From contig JADGDA010000034.1 of the NCBI GenBank assembly GCA_015228695.1, positions 1 to 15,764 of the forward strand: DNA of 15,764 nucleotides, written 5' to 3'. Numbering within the stretch: position 1 is the stretch's first letter; the number at the start of each line of letters is the position of its first letter. A program made the translations under genes and the position numbers. Below, in pieces: positions 1 through 7,368 of this stretch. A model generated the notes under the pieces. The model was not told where the DNA came from. It ran no database searches and worked only from the letters and a program-made list of their open reading frames with translations. Source of the DNA: Alphaproteobacteria bacterium. Lineage in GTDB: Bacteria > Pseudomonadota > Alphaproteobacteria > Rhodospirillales > Rhodospirillaceae.

Positions 1-1106
1 AGTTCGTCGCCGCCGGTGCCGTTCAAGGCCACCGTCACATGGCGGCTCAGTTCGCGCTCGATGATGAAGTTGGGGAGCAGGCTGGCGTCGGCAAGGGGCT
101 CGTCGCAGTACCAGGCGAGCGCCGCCAAGTGTTGGCCCACGCCTCCGGCGGCGACGTCGATCCGGGTGTGGCGGGTGGCATAGCGTTCGGCAACCAGGGC
201 GGCCAGGGGGCTCTCGTCCACCGCCGCGCCCTCGAAGCGGACCGTGAACGTGTTGAGCGGGCGTGCCGAACGCTCCGCCGCCAGCGCCACGAGCAGGCCG
301 GAATCGAGTCCGCCCGACAGCAGCGCCCCGACCGGAACATCGCTGCGCAATTGAAGCCGCACGCTGTCGGCCAGGAGGGAGGTCAGGCGCGCGGCATGGT
401 CGCGCGGGTCCCCGGACAGCCCCTCCGCCGGACGGGGCGACCAGACGCGGGAGACCGAGACATCCCCGTCCGCCCCGGCGATGAGGACATGCCCCGGCAT
501 CAGCTTGTCCACTCCCCGGTACAGGGTGCGCGGTCCGGGCACATAGCCGTGGGCGAGGTAGGACGACACGGAGTCCTCGTCCACGGCGGCGTGGATCAGA
601 CCGGAGGCGAACAGAGCCTTGATCTCCGAGGCGAACAGGATTCCCCCCGCCCGCGTGCGCGCCCAATAGAGCGGCTTGATCCCCAACCGGTCGCGGGCGA
701 GAACCAGCCGGTGGCGGTCCCGGTCGTACAGGGCCAGGGCGTACATGCCGTTCAGCGCGTCCATGAAGGCGTCGCCCAGGCGGTCCGCCAGGGGAAACAC
801 CACCTCCATGTCGCCGTGGGTCCGGTAGGGATAGGCGGGATGGGCGGCCCTCAGTTCCAGGTAATTGTAAATCTCCCCGTTGCCCATCAGCACCCGGCGT
901 TCGCCTTCTTCGATCAGGGGCTGGCCGCCGGTTTCCAGGTCGATGATGGCAAGGCGGTTGAAGCCCGCCTGATAGCGGCGGTCGGGACTTGCGTAGACGG
1001 CGCGGCCGTCCGGCCCCCGGTGCCGGGTCACGGCCAGCATGGCGTCGATGGAGGCCGTCTCCTCCGTCGCTCCGTGGGGCAGGAACAGGCCCGCGAGACC
1101 GCACAT
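1..1106 (-). CDS. asnB: Asparagine synthase (glutamine-hydrolysing), C-terminus cut off by window edge
   Basis: The first 368 codons of an asparagine synthase B-type protein are visible; family members usually run to about 590-650 residues, so the rest lies left of position 1. The product begins MCGLAGLF, which places the catalytic Cys of the N-terminal glutamine amidotransferase (Ntn) domain at residue 2, exposed after Met removal. That domain covers roughly residues 2-215 and includes RLAIIDL and GNGEIYNY. The synthetase domain follows, with the ATP-binding PP-loop SGGLDSG at residues 264-270, and the window ends at NGTGGDE. The reaction is amide transfer from glutamine to an aspartyl or similar carboxylate, with ATP cleaved to AMP. 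The ATG overlaps the heparinase stop codon by one base (TGATG), suggesting translational coupling. In such loci these enzymes often modify sugars or peptides rather than supply free asparagine; that role is inference. Confidence 0.93.
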   Translation of the reverse strand, partial: MCGLAGLFLPHGATEETASIDAMLAVTRHRGPDGRAVYASPDRRYQAGFNRLAIIDLETGGQPLIEEGERRVLMGNGEIYNYLELRAAHPAYPYRTHGDMEVVFPLADRLGDAFMDALNGMYALALYDRDRHRLVLARDRLGIKPLYWARTRAGGILFASEIKALFASGLIHAAVDEDSVSSYLAHGYVPGPRTLYRGVDKLMPGHVLIAGADGDVSVSRVWSPRPAEGLSGDPRDHAARLTSLLADSVRLQLRSDVPVGALLSGGLDSGLLVALAAERSARPLNTFTVRFEGAAVDESPLAALVAERYATRHTRIDVAAGGVGQHLAALAWYCDEPLADASLLPNFIIERELSRHVTVALNGTGGDE

Positions 1107-2809
1107 CACAAAGCCTCCAGAGCCAGGGAGGAAGTCCAGGGGAGACGGACCGGCGCCTCGATCTCGATGGCGGTCGCGGGCGCGCCCTGTCCATAGGCGG
1201 TCCAGCGGGTGACGGGGTGCAGCGTCACCGGTCTGTTCGTGGTCAGGCGATAGGATCGGTGGGCGCCCCGCAGAACGGCGCCACTGGGGATGGCCTTGAC
1301 CTCCAGGGGGGTGACCAGCCGGCGCAGGACCGTGTGGGTTCCCGTTCCCTCCACCGCGTCGTTGAGAGACAGTCCCTCCCGGTGAAAGCGCCACCGCCGC
1401 GTCACCGCGCCGGCGCCCCGTCCCATCCGGACGAATCCCGCGTGCCGAAGGACGACTCCGTCCGGTTCCCGGATCAGGGCCGGAGACGGCCCGCCGATCC
1501 GGGCGCGGAACGAGGGATCGTAATAGGGTCTGTTGGGGGGATAAGGATCGGCTCCATCGAGCGACAGGAGGGAGTGAACCCGGGAGGAGCGATAGAGCGC
1601 CGCCTCCCCCTCGTCGCCGTAGGCCCCGCGTCCGGGGTCGACGATCACCGGTTCTCCCTCGTGATGAAGCTCGAAGCCGCCGCAGTCCTGATGACCGTGA
1701 CCGGGCATGCACGACCAGCCCTCCGGACTCGCGTGCCACAACCCGCTCCATGGGCCGAAATCCGCCCGCAGCCATCCATCGGCGGCGAGCAGGCCGGCGT
1801 CGAAGTCTCCGCATTCCGCGCGCAGGACGGCGAACGCGGCTCGGGAGTCGGCGTCGAGCCGGGAGACCCAGCCCCCCTCTCCCCCGTGGAGGCCGTCGAG
1901 AAAGGCGGGCGGACAGTCGGGGGAGATGTCGCCGATCAGGGGCATCCCTCCCGGCAGGACCAGGGGGGGAACGACCTTAAGGGCGCGGGCGGCGATCGCG
2001 CGCAGGGCGTCTTCCTCCGGCGCGTGGTGGGTGCGGGCGGCGAGCCACGCCTCGGCGTAATTGCGGGTCAGGAGAAGATGGTAATGGCTGGACCCCTCGC
2101 GCAGGATGCCCGAGGGGCGGAAGATGCGGGCCGCCTCCCCGGTCAGAATGCGGGCTCCAAGCTCCGCGCACCGTGGCAGCCCGAGGGCCAGTCCCAGAAG
2201 ATACAGTCCGCGCCCGTTGTTGGACAGGTGGTTGGAACTGTGGTGATCGCCGAAATATTCCAGCCGTTCGGCGATGGCCGGGCCATGGGCGGCGAGAAGC
2301 CGCGCCGCGCCGGCGGGCAACCCGTGACGGCGGGCGAAGGAGAGGATGTTGACCGCCCGTTCCGCCGCCGTGTAGGGATGCCAGGGCCAATCGGCGGACG
2401 GGACCGGAAAACGCTCCGCCCAGGCACGCCACAAGGCCGCCACCAGGGCCGGAGACGCCGCATCCCCCATCAGCGGCACCCAGGCGAATCGGTGCAGGGC
2501 GAGGAGCGTCTCGGTATCCGCGAACGGGCGGTCGAACGCCTCCGCCTCCCGCCCCGGCTCGATCCGGACGGTTTCACCGGGCAGGGGAATCTCCACGGGG
2601 GCGCGCAGGGGCGGGGCGGTCAATTCGGGAAAGGACGCGCGCGGCTCCTCGGGGGCGAGGCCGCTCCAGCCGTCGCCCAGATAGGGCGGACGGTGGGCGA
2701 CGAAATCCGGCTCCCCGGGCGTGCGGAAGAAAAACCTTTCCAGCAGCCAGCGGCGGAGCACGGGGTCGTCCAGGACCTGGCGGCCCTTGCGGAGCAGAAC
2801 GTCGATCAT
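1106..2809 (-). CDS. Heparinase II/III family protein
   Basis: A complete 567-residue protein with the architecture of heparinase II/III-like polysaccharide lyases. An alpha-helical N-terminal half carries NHLSNNGRGLYLLGLAL and SSHYHLLLTRNYAEAW, which match the family's 'NHL..NG' and 'SYHE' positions. The C-terminal beta-rich heparinase domain has HGHQDCGGFEL (HGHQD at residues 371-375), VIVDPGRGAYGD and HSLLSLDG, corresponding to the usual H-x-H-x-D, DPG and H-N-x-x-x-D-G signatures; the Asn after His is Ser here. No signal peptide is apparent. The ATG at 2809 has no clear Shine-Dalgarno, and no in-frame start lies between it and an upstream stop. Homologues of this type sit in exopolysaccharide or surface-glycan clusters next to asparagine synthase genes, as here. 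The substrate cannot be told from sequence. Confidence 0.88.
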   Translation of the reverse strand: MIDVLLRKGRQVLDDPVLRRWLLERFFFRTPGEPDFVAHRPPYLGDGWSGLAPEEPRASFPELTAPPLRAPVEIPLPGETVRIEPGREAEAFDRPFADTETLLALHRFAWVPLMGDAASPALVAALWRAWAERFPVPSADWPWHPYTAAERAVNILSFARRHGLPAGAARLLAAHGPAIAERLEYFGDHHSSNHLSNNGRGLYLLGLALGLPRCAELGARILTGEAARIFRPSGILREGSSHYHLLLTRNYAEAWLAARTHHAPEEDALRAIAARALKVVPPLVLPGGMPLIGDISPDCPPAFLDGLHGGEGGWVSRLDADSRAAFAVLRAECGDFDAGLLAADGWLRADFGPWSGLWHASPEGWSCMPGHGHQDCGGFELHHEGEPVIVDPGRGAYGDEGEAALYRSSRVHSLLSLDGADPYPPNRPYYDPSFRARIGGPSPALIREPDGVVLRHAGFVRMGRGAGAVTRRWRFHREGLSLNDAVEGTGTHTVLRRLVTPLEVKAIPSGAVLRGAHRSYRLTTNRPVTLHPVTRWTAYGQGAPATAIEIEAPVRLPWTSSLALEAL

Positions 2810-2857
2810 GGAAAAGCGTGTAGCCCTGATCGGGCCGGAAGGCTATAGAGAAGCACC

Positions 2858-3760
2858 ATGGACAGGAACGAAACCGTCAAGGACGACATCCGCGCGTTCT
2901 GGAAATCCCTCTACGACTCCCTCTACGAGGACGTGGATGCTTCCCTGACGCGCGAAAGCCTGCTGAAGAGCCTGGACGATCTGGAGGACATGTTCCGTCT
3001 GCGCCGCCACATGGCCGTCGTGGAAATGCCCCTTGCCGGGTTGAAGGGCCGGCGCGTTCTCGAAATCGGCCCCGGAGCCGGGGGCCACTCCGCCCTGTTC
3101 GCCAAGCACGGCGCCTTGATGACCAGCCTCGACATCACCTTCGACCGCGCCCGCGCCACCAATGCCAAGTTCCGCCTCATGGAGGGGCTGGCCGCCGGGT
3201 GTCAGGCGGTGCAGGGCGATTCCGAGACTCTGCCGTTCGCCGACGACACCTTCGATATCGTCTACTCCAACGGCGTGCTCCACCATACCGCCGACACGGC
3301 GGCGGCGGTGGATGAGGTCCGGCGGGTGCTCAAGCCCGGAGGACGCGCCGTGATCATGCTCTATTGCAAGGATTCCTGGCATTACTGGATCAACATGCTG
3401 CTGTGCGTCGGGGTCCTCCAGGGGCGGGCGTTCCGCGATGGCCATTGGCTCGGCAAGGCCACCGAATGGGGGGGGCGCAACCGGCAGACCGTCCGCAACC
3501 CCATCACCCGCTGTTACAGCCGCTCGGGCATCCTCGACCTGTTCCGCCGGTTCCAGGGGGTGACTCTGCGCAAGGGGGAGTTCTATTGGTATCTGGTGCC
3601 GAAGATCGGCCGCCTGTATCGGAGATACCAGATCCGCCGGTATGGAACCCATCCCGGCGGCGTTCTGGTCTACGGCGAGCCCTGGCCCATGCAATCCCCC
3701 CTGGAAACGAGGCTGGGGGAGATCATGGGGTGGGCGTGGTTCATTTCCGCGACGAAATAA
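2858..3760 (+). CDS. Class I SAM-dependent methyltransferase
   Basis: A 300-residue protein with a Methyltransf_11-like Rossmann core. SAM-binding motif I, VLEIGPGAGG, has its Glu at residue 69 and is followed by an acidic strand end in SLDITFDRA. Motif II-like sequence LPFADDTFDIVYSNGVLHH and the post-motif VRRVLKPGGRAVIML follow in the expected order. The C-terminal third, with several aromatic residues (DSWHYW, GEFYWYLVPK), probably forms the acceptor-binding part. The start ATG follows GAGAAG with a short spacer. The gene diverges from the heparinase gene with only 48 bp between starts, and the PDC-sensor gene follows 15 bp downstream, so those two probably share a transcript. Acceptor unknown; a role on a glycan or lipid intermediate is inferred from the neighbours only. 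Confidence 0.88.
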   Translation: MDRNETVKDDIRAFWKSLYDSLYEDVDASLTRESLLKSLDDLEDMFRLRRHMAVVEMPLAGLKGRRVLEIGPGAGGHSALFAKHGALMTSLDITFDRARATNAKFRLMEGLAAGCQAVQGDSETLPFADDTFDIVYSNGVLHHTADTAAAVDEVRRVLKPGGRAVIMLYCKDSWHYWINMLLCVGVLQGRAFRDGHWLGKATEWGGRNRQTVRNPITRCYSRSGILDLFRRFQGVTLRKGEFYWYLVPKIGRLYRRYQIRRYGTHPGGVLVYGEPWPMQSPLETRLGEIMGWAWFISATK

Positions 3761-3763
3761 GCT

Positions 3764-3768
3764 GGAGG
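3764..3768 (+). promoter_or_regulatory. Ribosome binding site supporting a GTG start
   Basis: GGAGG followed by a 7-nt spacer and GTG at 3776. This strong Shine-Dalgarno fixes the start of the PDC-sensor gene on a non-ATG codon; the nearby GTG at 3771 is out of frame. Confidence 0.7.
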
Positions 3769-3775
3769 GAGTGCC

Positions 3776-4729
3776 GTGCCTCAACCCAACATCTCGGAAG
3801 CCATCCTCAATCAGCGGAAAGCGCTGACCGCGCTGCTGGGCCGGACGATGCTCAAACTGGCGACGGCCTGCGCGGAGGTCCTGTCGGACCGCTCCGCCCT
3901 GGAAGCCCTGCTGGCGGAGGCGCTGCCCGTCATCACCTATGGTAAGCATCTTTACGTTCTGGACGCCGATGCCCGCCAGATCACCGACAACATTACCCGC
4001 GACGGGCCGGACCCCGAGCACTTCGGGCGCGACCGCTCCGAACGTCCGTACATGCAGGGCATCGTCGGCAGCACGGACTTCAAGCTATCCGGGGCCTACA
4101 TCAGCCGCAACCGCAAGCGGCCCATGCTCACCGCCATCCAGGTCATCCGCAACGGGGACGGGGAACTGATCGGGTTTCTCGGGGCCGACTACGACCTGCG
4201 CGAACTGCCGGCCACGCGGGGCCTGTACCGGGAGCCCCACGAATGGCGCCAGATCAAGGGCGATCCCGCGATCCGCGGCGGCCTGTTTCAGCAACAGCGG
4301 GTCCAGAGCCTGATGGACGACAGCCTGGACATCATTTTGCCGCTGATGAACGAACTGATGACCGAGCACGGCGTCTTCCACGGCAATATCCACTTTTCCA
4401 GCAGCCTCGTTACCCTGTGGTTGATGGAGGATCCTTACGCCTACCGCATCCTGGGAATCGACGATCTGATCGATCCCGACATCTGTCTGGCCTATCCCCA
4501 CCGCCCCTACACCAGCCGATCCGTCGTCCCGGCGGAGGCCATCAAGCAGGTGTTCGCCATGTTCCGCGAACTGCGCTTCGCCGACGACACGATTTACCTT
4601 CGCGCAGGATCGCTCAACGTCTGCAACGGCATCGTCTCCCTCAATTTTTCCTGCGACGGGTCCCATTATCTGCCCTACGAGAAATTCCTGGGCATGGGAC
4701 TGGAACTGTGGGTCGGAAACGCGGCATAG
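3776..4729 (+). CDS. PDC/Cache sensor domain protein, apparently soluble
   Basis: A 317-residue protein starting at GTG. Residues about 10-45 form a predicted amphipathic helix (LLGRTMLKLATACAEVL). Residues about 50-150 resemble a PDC/Cache ligand-binding fold: a strand with YVLDADARQITDNI, then RSERPYMQGI, SGAYISRNRKRPMLTAIQVI and GELIGFLGADYDLREL. These resemble the small-molecule pocket sequences of chemoreceptor and kinase sensor domains. The C-terminal part (about 160-317) I do not recognise; it has HGNIHFSSSLVTLWLMEDP and a final aromatic-rich stretch. No transmembrane helix, signal peptide, kinase, GGDEF or methyl-accepting domain is visible, which is unusual because Cache domains are mostly periplasmic inputs of membrane receptors. 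It follows the methyltransferase by 15 bp and is convergent with infC. Ligand and partner unknown. Confidence 0.8.
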   Translation: MPQPNISEAILNQRKALTALLGRTMLKLATACAEVLSDRSALEALLAEALPVITYGKHLYVLDADARQITDNITRDGPDPEHFGRDRSERPYMQGIVGSTDFKLSGAYISRNRKRPMLTAIQVIRNGDGELIGFLGADYDLRELPATRGLYREPHEWRQIKGDPAIRGGLFQQQRVQSLMDDSLDIILPLMNELMTEHGVFHGNIHFSSSLVTLWLMEDPYAYRILGIDDLIDPDICLAYPHRPYTSRSVVPAEAIKQVFAMFRELRFADDTIYLRAGSLNVCNGIVSLNFSCDGSHYLPYEKFLGMGLELWVGNAA

Positions 4730-4753
4730 GGGCGCGGACGGGGACGACGCCCC
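4729..4753. terminator. Possible weak hairpin between convergent genes
   Basis: GGGGCG (4729-4734) can pair with CGCCCC (4748-4753) across a 13-nt loop, immediately after the PDC-sensor stop codon and just before the infC stop on the other strand. There is no T-run, so intrinsic termination is only possible. Confidence 0.3.
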
Positions 4754-4768
4754 GCCCGCACCGCCGTT

Positions 4769-5305
4769 CTATTTCGGAGCCATCACCATGATCATCTGCC
4801 GCCCTTCCATCTTCGGGAACTGTTCGACCTTGGCCTGATCGAGCAATTCTTCGCGGACGCGGTCCAGAACCTTCATGCCCAGGTCCTGGTGAGCCATTTC
4901 ACGGCCGCGGAAGCGCAGGGTCACCTTGACCTTGTCCCCCTCCTCCAGGAAACGGCGCATGTTGCGCAACTTGACGTCATAGTCATTGTCATCGATGTTC
5001 GGGCGGAGCTTGACCTCCTTGACCTCGATGACCTTCTGCCTTTTCTTTGCCTCGTTTTTCTTCTTCTGGGCCTCGTACTTGTATTTTCCGTAGTCCAGAA
5101 TCTTGCAGACGGGAGGGTCCGCGTTCGGGGAAATCTCGACCAGGTCGAGCCCCGCCGCCAGTGCCATCGCCATCGCATCGCGGGTGCTGACGACACCCAC
5201 GTTTTCCCCTTCGGCATCGATCAGCCTGACATCCTTGGCGTCGACCTCCTCGTTGACGCGCGGCCCATCTCGGGTCGGCGGCGCCGTCATCGGTAACCTA
5301 GCTAT
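4769..5305 (-). CDS. infC: Translation initiation factor IF-3
   Basis: Clear IF-3: GPRVNEEV at the N-terminus, the N-domain VRLIDAEGENVGV and LDLVEISPNADPPVCKILDY, the lysine-rich linker KKKNEAKKRQK, then the C-domain LRPNIDDNDYDVKLR, RFRGREMAHQDLG and GRQMIMVMAPK. IF-3 binds the 30S subunit, prevents premature 50S joining and checks the start codon. I place the start at ATA (5305), giving 178 residues, because AAGGGAGAGG stands just upstream and because the distance from start to GPR equals what I recall for rhizobial IF-3. The conventional alternative is ATG at 5290 (173 residues), preceded only by a weak AGG. Non-AUG starts in infC are known to allow autoregulation in Escherichia coli, where the start is AUU. 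thrS lies 49 bp upstream on the same strand and the two are probably co-transcribed. Confidence 0.95.
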   Translation of the reverse strand: MARLPMTAPPTRDGPRVNEEVDAKDVRLIDAEGENVGVVSTRDAMAMALAAGLDLVEISPNADPPVCKILDYGKYKYEAQKKKNEAKKRQKVIEVKEVKLRPNIDDNDYDVKLRNMRRFLEEGDKVKVTLRFRGREMAHQDLGMKVLDRVREELLDQAKVEQFPKMEGRQMIMVMAPK

Positions 5306-5308
5306 GTG

Positions 5309-5320
5309 TCCCTCTCCCTT
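5309..5320 (-). promoter_or_regulatory. Strong Shine-Dalgarno placed for the ATA start of infC
   Basis: On the minus strand, AAGGGAGAGGGA (5320 to 5309) is a long purine tract with two Shine-Dalgarno cores. From GGGAG to ATA at 5305 is 8 nt, and from GAGG to ATA is 5 nt. To the ATG at 5290 the same cores are 20-23 nt away, too far to serve it. Confidence 0.55.
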
Positions 5321-5354
5321 GTCAACGCGAACGGGCGCTCCGGCGTCCGGGGTC

Positions 5355-7271
5355 TCAGCCGCCCGGCATCGCGGCTTCCCGCGCGAGTGTAGCCACTGCC
5401 GTGTCAAGAGCAAGAAGTTCTTGCTCCTGTCCCCCCAGGCGACGCACGGCGACGGTCGCCTGTTCGGCCTCGCGCTTGCCCACGACCAGCATCACGGGAA
5501 CCTTGGTCAGGCTGTGCTCACGGACCTTGAGATTGATCTTTTCGTTGCGGGTGTCCACCGCCGTCCGGATTCCGGCGGCGCGGAGGCGCTCCGCCACCTG
5601 CCCGGCATAGGCGTCGGCCTCGCTGACGATGGTGGCGACCACCGCCTGGACCGGGGCCAGCCACAGGGGGAATTTGCCGGCATAGCTTTCGATCAGGATG
5701 CCGATGAACCGCTCGAACGAGCCCAGGATGGCCCGGTGCAGCATCACCGGGCGATGCTTTTCGCCGTCCTCGCCGACATAGGCGGCGTTGAGGCGCTCGG
5801 GGAGGACGAAATCCACCTGAAGGGTCCCGCACTGCCAGTCGCGGCCGATGGCGTCGCGGAGCACGAATTCCAGCTTGGGGCCATAGAAGGCGCCTTCGCC
5901 GGGGTTGAGGGTCGTTTCCAGCCCGGCGGCGGTGGTGGCGTCGGTCAGCGCCCGTTCCGCCTTGTCCCATACGTCGTCGGAACCCGCCCGCTTGGCCGGG
6001 CGGTCGGAAAACTTGACCCGCACGTCGGTGAAGCCGAAATCGCGGTAGACGTCCATCAGCAAGTCGCAGAACGCCTTCGTCTCCGAGGTGATCTGATCCT
6101 CGGTGCAGAAGATGTGGGCGTCGTCCTGGGTGAACCCGCGCACCCGCATCAGCCCGTGCAGGGCGCCGGAGGGCTCGTAGCGGTGACACGATCCGAATTC
6201 GGCCATGCGCAGGGGCAGATCGCGGTAGCTTTTGATTCCCTGACGGAAAATCTGTACGTGGCAGGGGCAGTTCATCGGCTTGATGCAGAGGGTCTTGTCC
6301 TCCTCCACTTCGACCGTGAACATGTTTTCCCGGAATTTCTCCCAGTGGCCGGACGCCTCCCACAACGAGCGGTCGACGAGTTGGGGCGTGCGCACCTCGA
6401 CATAGCCGTTGGCCTCCAGGCGGCGGCGCATGTAGGTTTCGATGGCGCGGTAGAGAATCCAGCCGTTGGGGTGCCAGAACACGCTGCCGATGGCCTCTTC
6501 CTGGAGGTGGAACAGGTCCATCTCCCGGCCCAGGCGGCGATGGTCGCGCTTTTCGGCCTCCTCCAACTGGAGAAGATATCCCTTGAGGGCCTTTTCGTCG
6601 GGCCAGCAGGTGCCGTAGATGCGCTGGAGCATGGCGTTGCGGGCATCGCCGCGCCAATAGGCCCCGGCCAGCTTCATCAGCTTGAACGCCTTGCCGAGCT
6701 TGCCCGTGGATGGCAGGTGGGGGCCCCGGCACAGGTCGAGCCAGTCCCCCTGGCGGTAGATGGAAATCTCGGCATCCCCGGGGAGTTCCGCGACCCATTC
6801 GGCCTTATAGGCCTCCCCCTTGTCCTTGAAGAAGGTGGTGGCCCGCTCCCGGCTCCAGACCTCGCGGACGATGGTCTCGTTCCGCTCCACGATCTCCTTC
6901 ATCCGCGTCTCGATCCGTTCCAGGTCGTCGGGAGTGAACGGCGTCGCGCGGGCGAAGTCATAGTAGAAGCCGTTCTCGGTCGCGGGGCCGAAGGTGACCT
7001 GGGCATCCGGGAACAGCTCCTGAACCGCCTCGGCCATCACATGCGCGGCGTCGTGGCGCAGAAGCTCCAGCGCGTCGGCGTCCTTGGCGGTGACGATCGA
7101 AACGTTGGCGTCGCCGTCGATGACGGACGAGAGGTCCCTCATCACGCCTTCCACGCGGACGGCCAGCGCCGCCTTGGCGAGGCCCGGACCGATGTCCATG
7201 GCGATGTCGGCGCCCGAGACCGGACCGGGGTAGTTGCGGGTGCTGCCGTCGGGCAGGGTAATGGCGACCAT
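5355..7271 (-). CDS. thrS: Threonyl-tRNA synthetase
   Basis: Full-length at 638 residues (E. coli ThrRS is 642). Domains in order: TGS domain (about 1-60); editing domain with the HxxxH motif at H73/H77 and the matching CRGPH (C181, H185), which hydrolyses Ser-tRNA(Thr); the class II catalytic core; and the C-terminal anticodon-binding domain (about 540-630). In the core, MNCPCH places the zinc ligand Cys at residue 335, DDAHIF and MLHRAILGS supply the two His ligands, and motif 2 is FGSCHRYEPSG. The Gly of MNCPGH in the E. coli enzyme is Cys here, a variant I believe is common in alphaproteobacteria. The enzyme charges tRNA(Thr) in the cytoplasm. infC follows on the same strand. No T-box or tRNA-like operator was recognised in the short leader. 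Confidence 0.97.
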   Translation of the reverse strand: MVAITLPDGSTRNYPGPVSGADIAMDIGPGLAKAALAVRVEGVMRDLSSVIDGDANVSIVTAKDADALELLRHDAAHVMAEAVQELFPDAQVTFGPATENGFYYDFARATPFTPDDLERIETRMKEIVERNETIVREVWSRERATTFFKDKGEAYKAEWVAELPGDAEISIYRQGDWLDLCRGPHLPSTGKLGKAFKLMKLAGAYWRGDARNAMLQRIYGTCWPDEKALKGYLLQLEEAEKRDHRRLGREMDLFHLQEEAIGSVFWHPNGWILYRAIETYMRRRLEANGYVEVRTPQLVDRSLWEASGHWEKFRENMFTVEVEEDKTLCIKPMNCPCHVQIFRQGIKSYRDLPLRMAEFGSCHRYEPSGALHGLMRVRGFTQDDAHIFCTEDQITSETKAFCDLLMDVYRDFGFTDVRVKFSDRPAKRAGSDDVWDKAERALTDATTAAGLETTLNPGEGAFYGPKLEFVLRDAIGRDWQCGTLQVDFVLPERLNAAYVGEDGEKHRPVMLHRAILGSFERFIGILIESYAGKFPLWLAPVQAVVATIVSEADAYAGQVAERLRAAGIRTAVDTRNEKINLKVREHSLTKVPVMLVVGKREAEQATVAVRRLGGQEQELLALDTAVATLAREAAMPGG

Positions 7272-7307
7272 GGGGCTTTCGTTTCCAGCGCGGGGATAAC
7301 TCCCGGG

Positions 7308-7335
7308 AATGTACGGGGTTTCCCCTCCCCGTCAA
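7308..7335 (-). promoter_or_regulatory. Candidate sigma-70-type promoter for thrS(-infC)
   Basis: Minus strand TTGACG (7335 to 7330), a 16-nt spacer and TACATT (7313 to 7308). This predicts transcription from about 7301 and a leader of roughly 30 nt before the thrS ATG. The -35 matches consensus at 5 of 6 positions and the -10 at 4 of 6. It lies between the lytic transglycosylase stop and thrS, consistent with independent thrS expression. Confidence 0.45.
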
Positions 7336-7338
7336 GGG

Positions 7339-7367
7339 GGAGCTTCGCCCAGAGGAGCTTCGCCCAG
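7339..7367. repeat. Two tandem copies of a 14-nt repeat (15-nt period)
   Basis: GGAGCTTCGCCCAG occurs at 7339-7352 and again at 7354-7367, separated by a single A, immediately downstream of the lytic transglycosylase stop and upstream of the thrS promoter candidate. Function unknown; it could be an operator pair or simple slippage duplication. Confidence 0.6.
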
Positions 7368-7368
7368 G

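Noticed and set aside
39..1196. Plus-strand open frame of 385 codons
   Set aside because: It is antisense to the asparagine synthase gene, whose catalytic Cys and PP-loop are clear; low-complexity Gly/Arg/Gln-rich translation typical of high-GC shadow frames.
989..2848. Plus-strand open frame of 619 codons
   Set aside because: Antisense to the heparinase gene, with no recognisable domain; the opposite strand has conserved motifs throughout.
5290..5325. TTGACA (5325 to 5320, minus strand) as a promoter giving a leaderless infC message from the ATG
   Set aside because: The expected -10 position reads GCTAGG, only 2 of 6 to consensus, and the purine tract right after it is better explained as a ribosome binding site for the ATA start. 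Not fully excluded.
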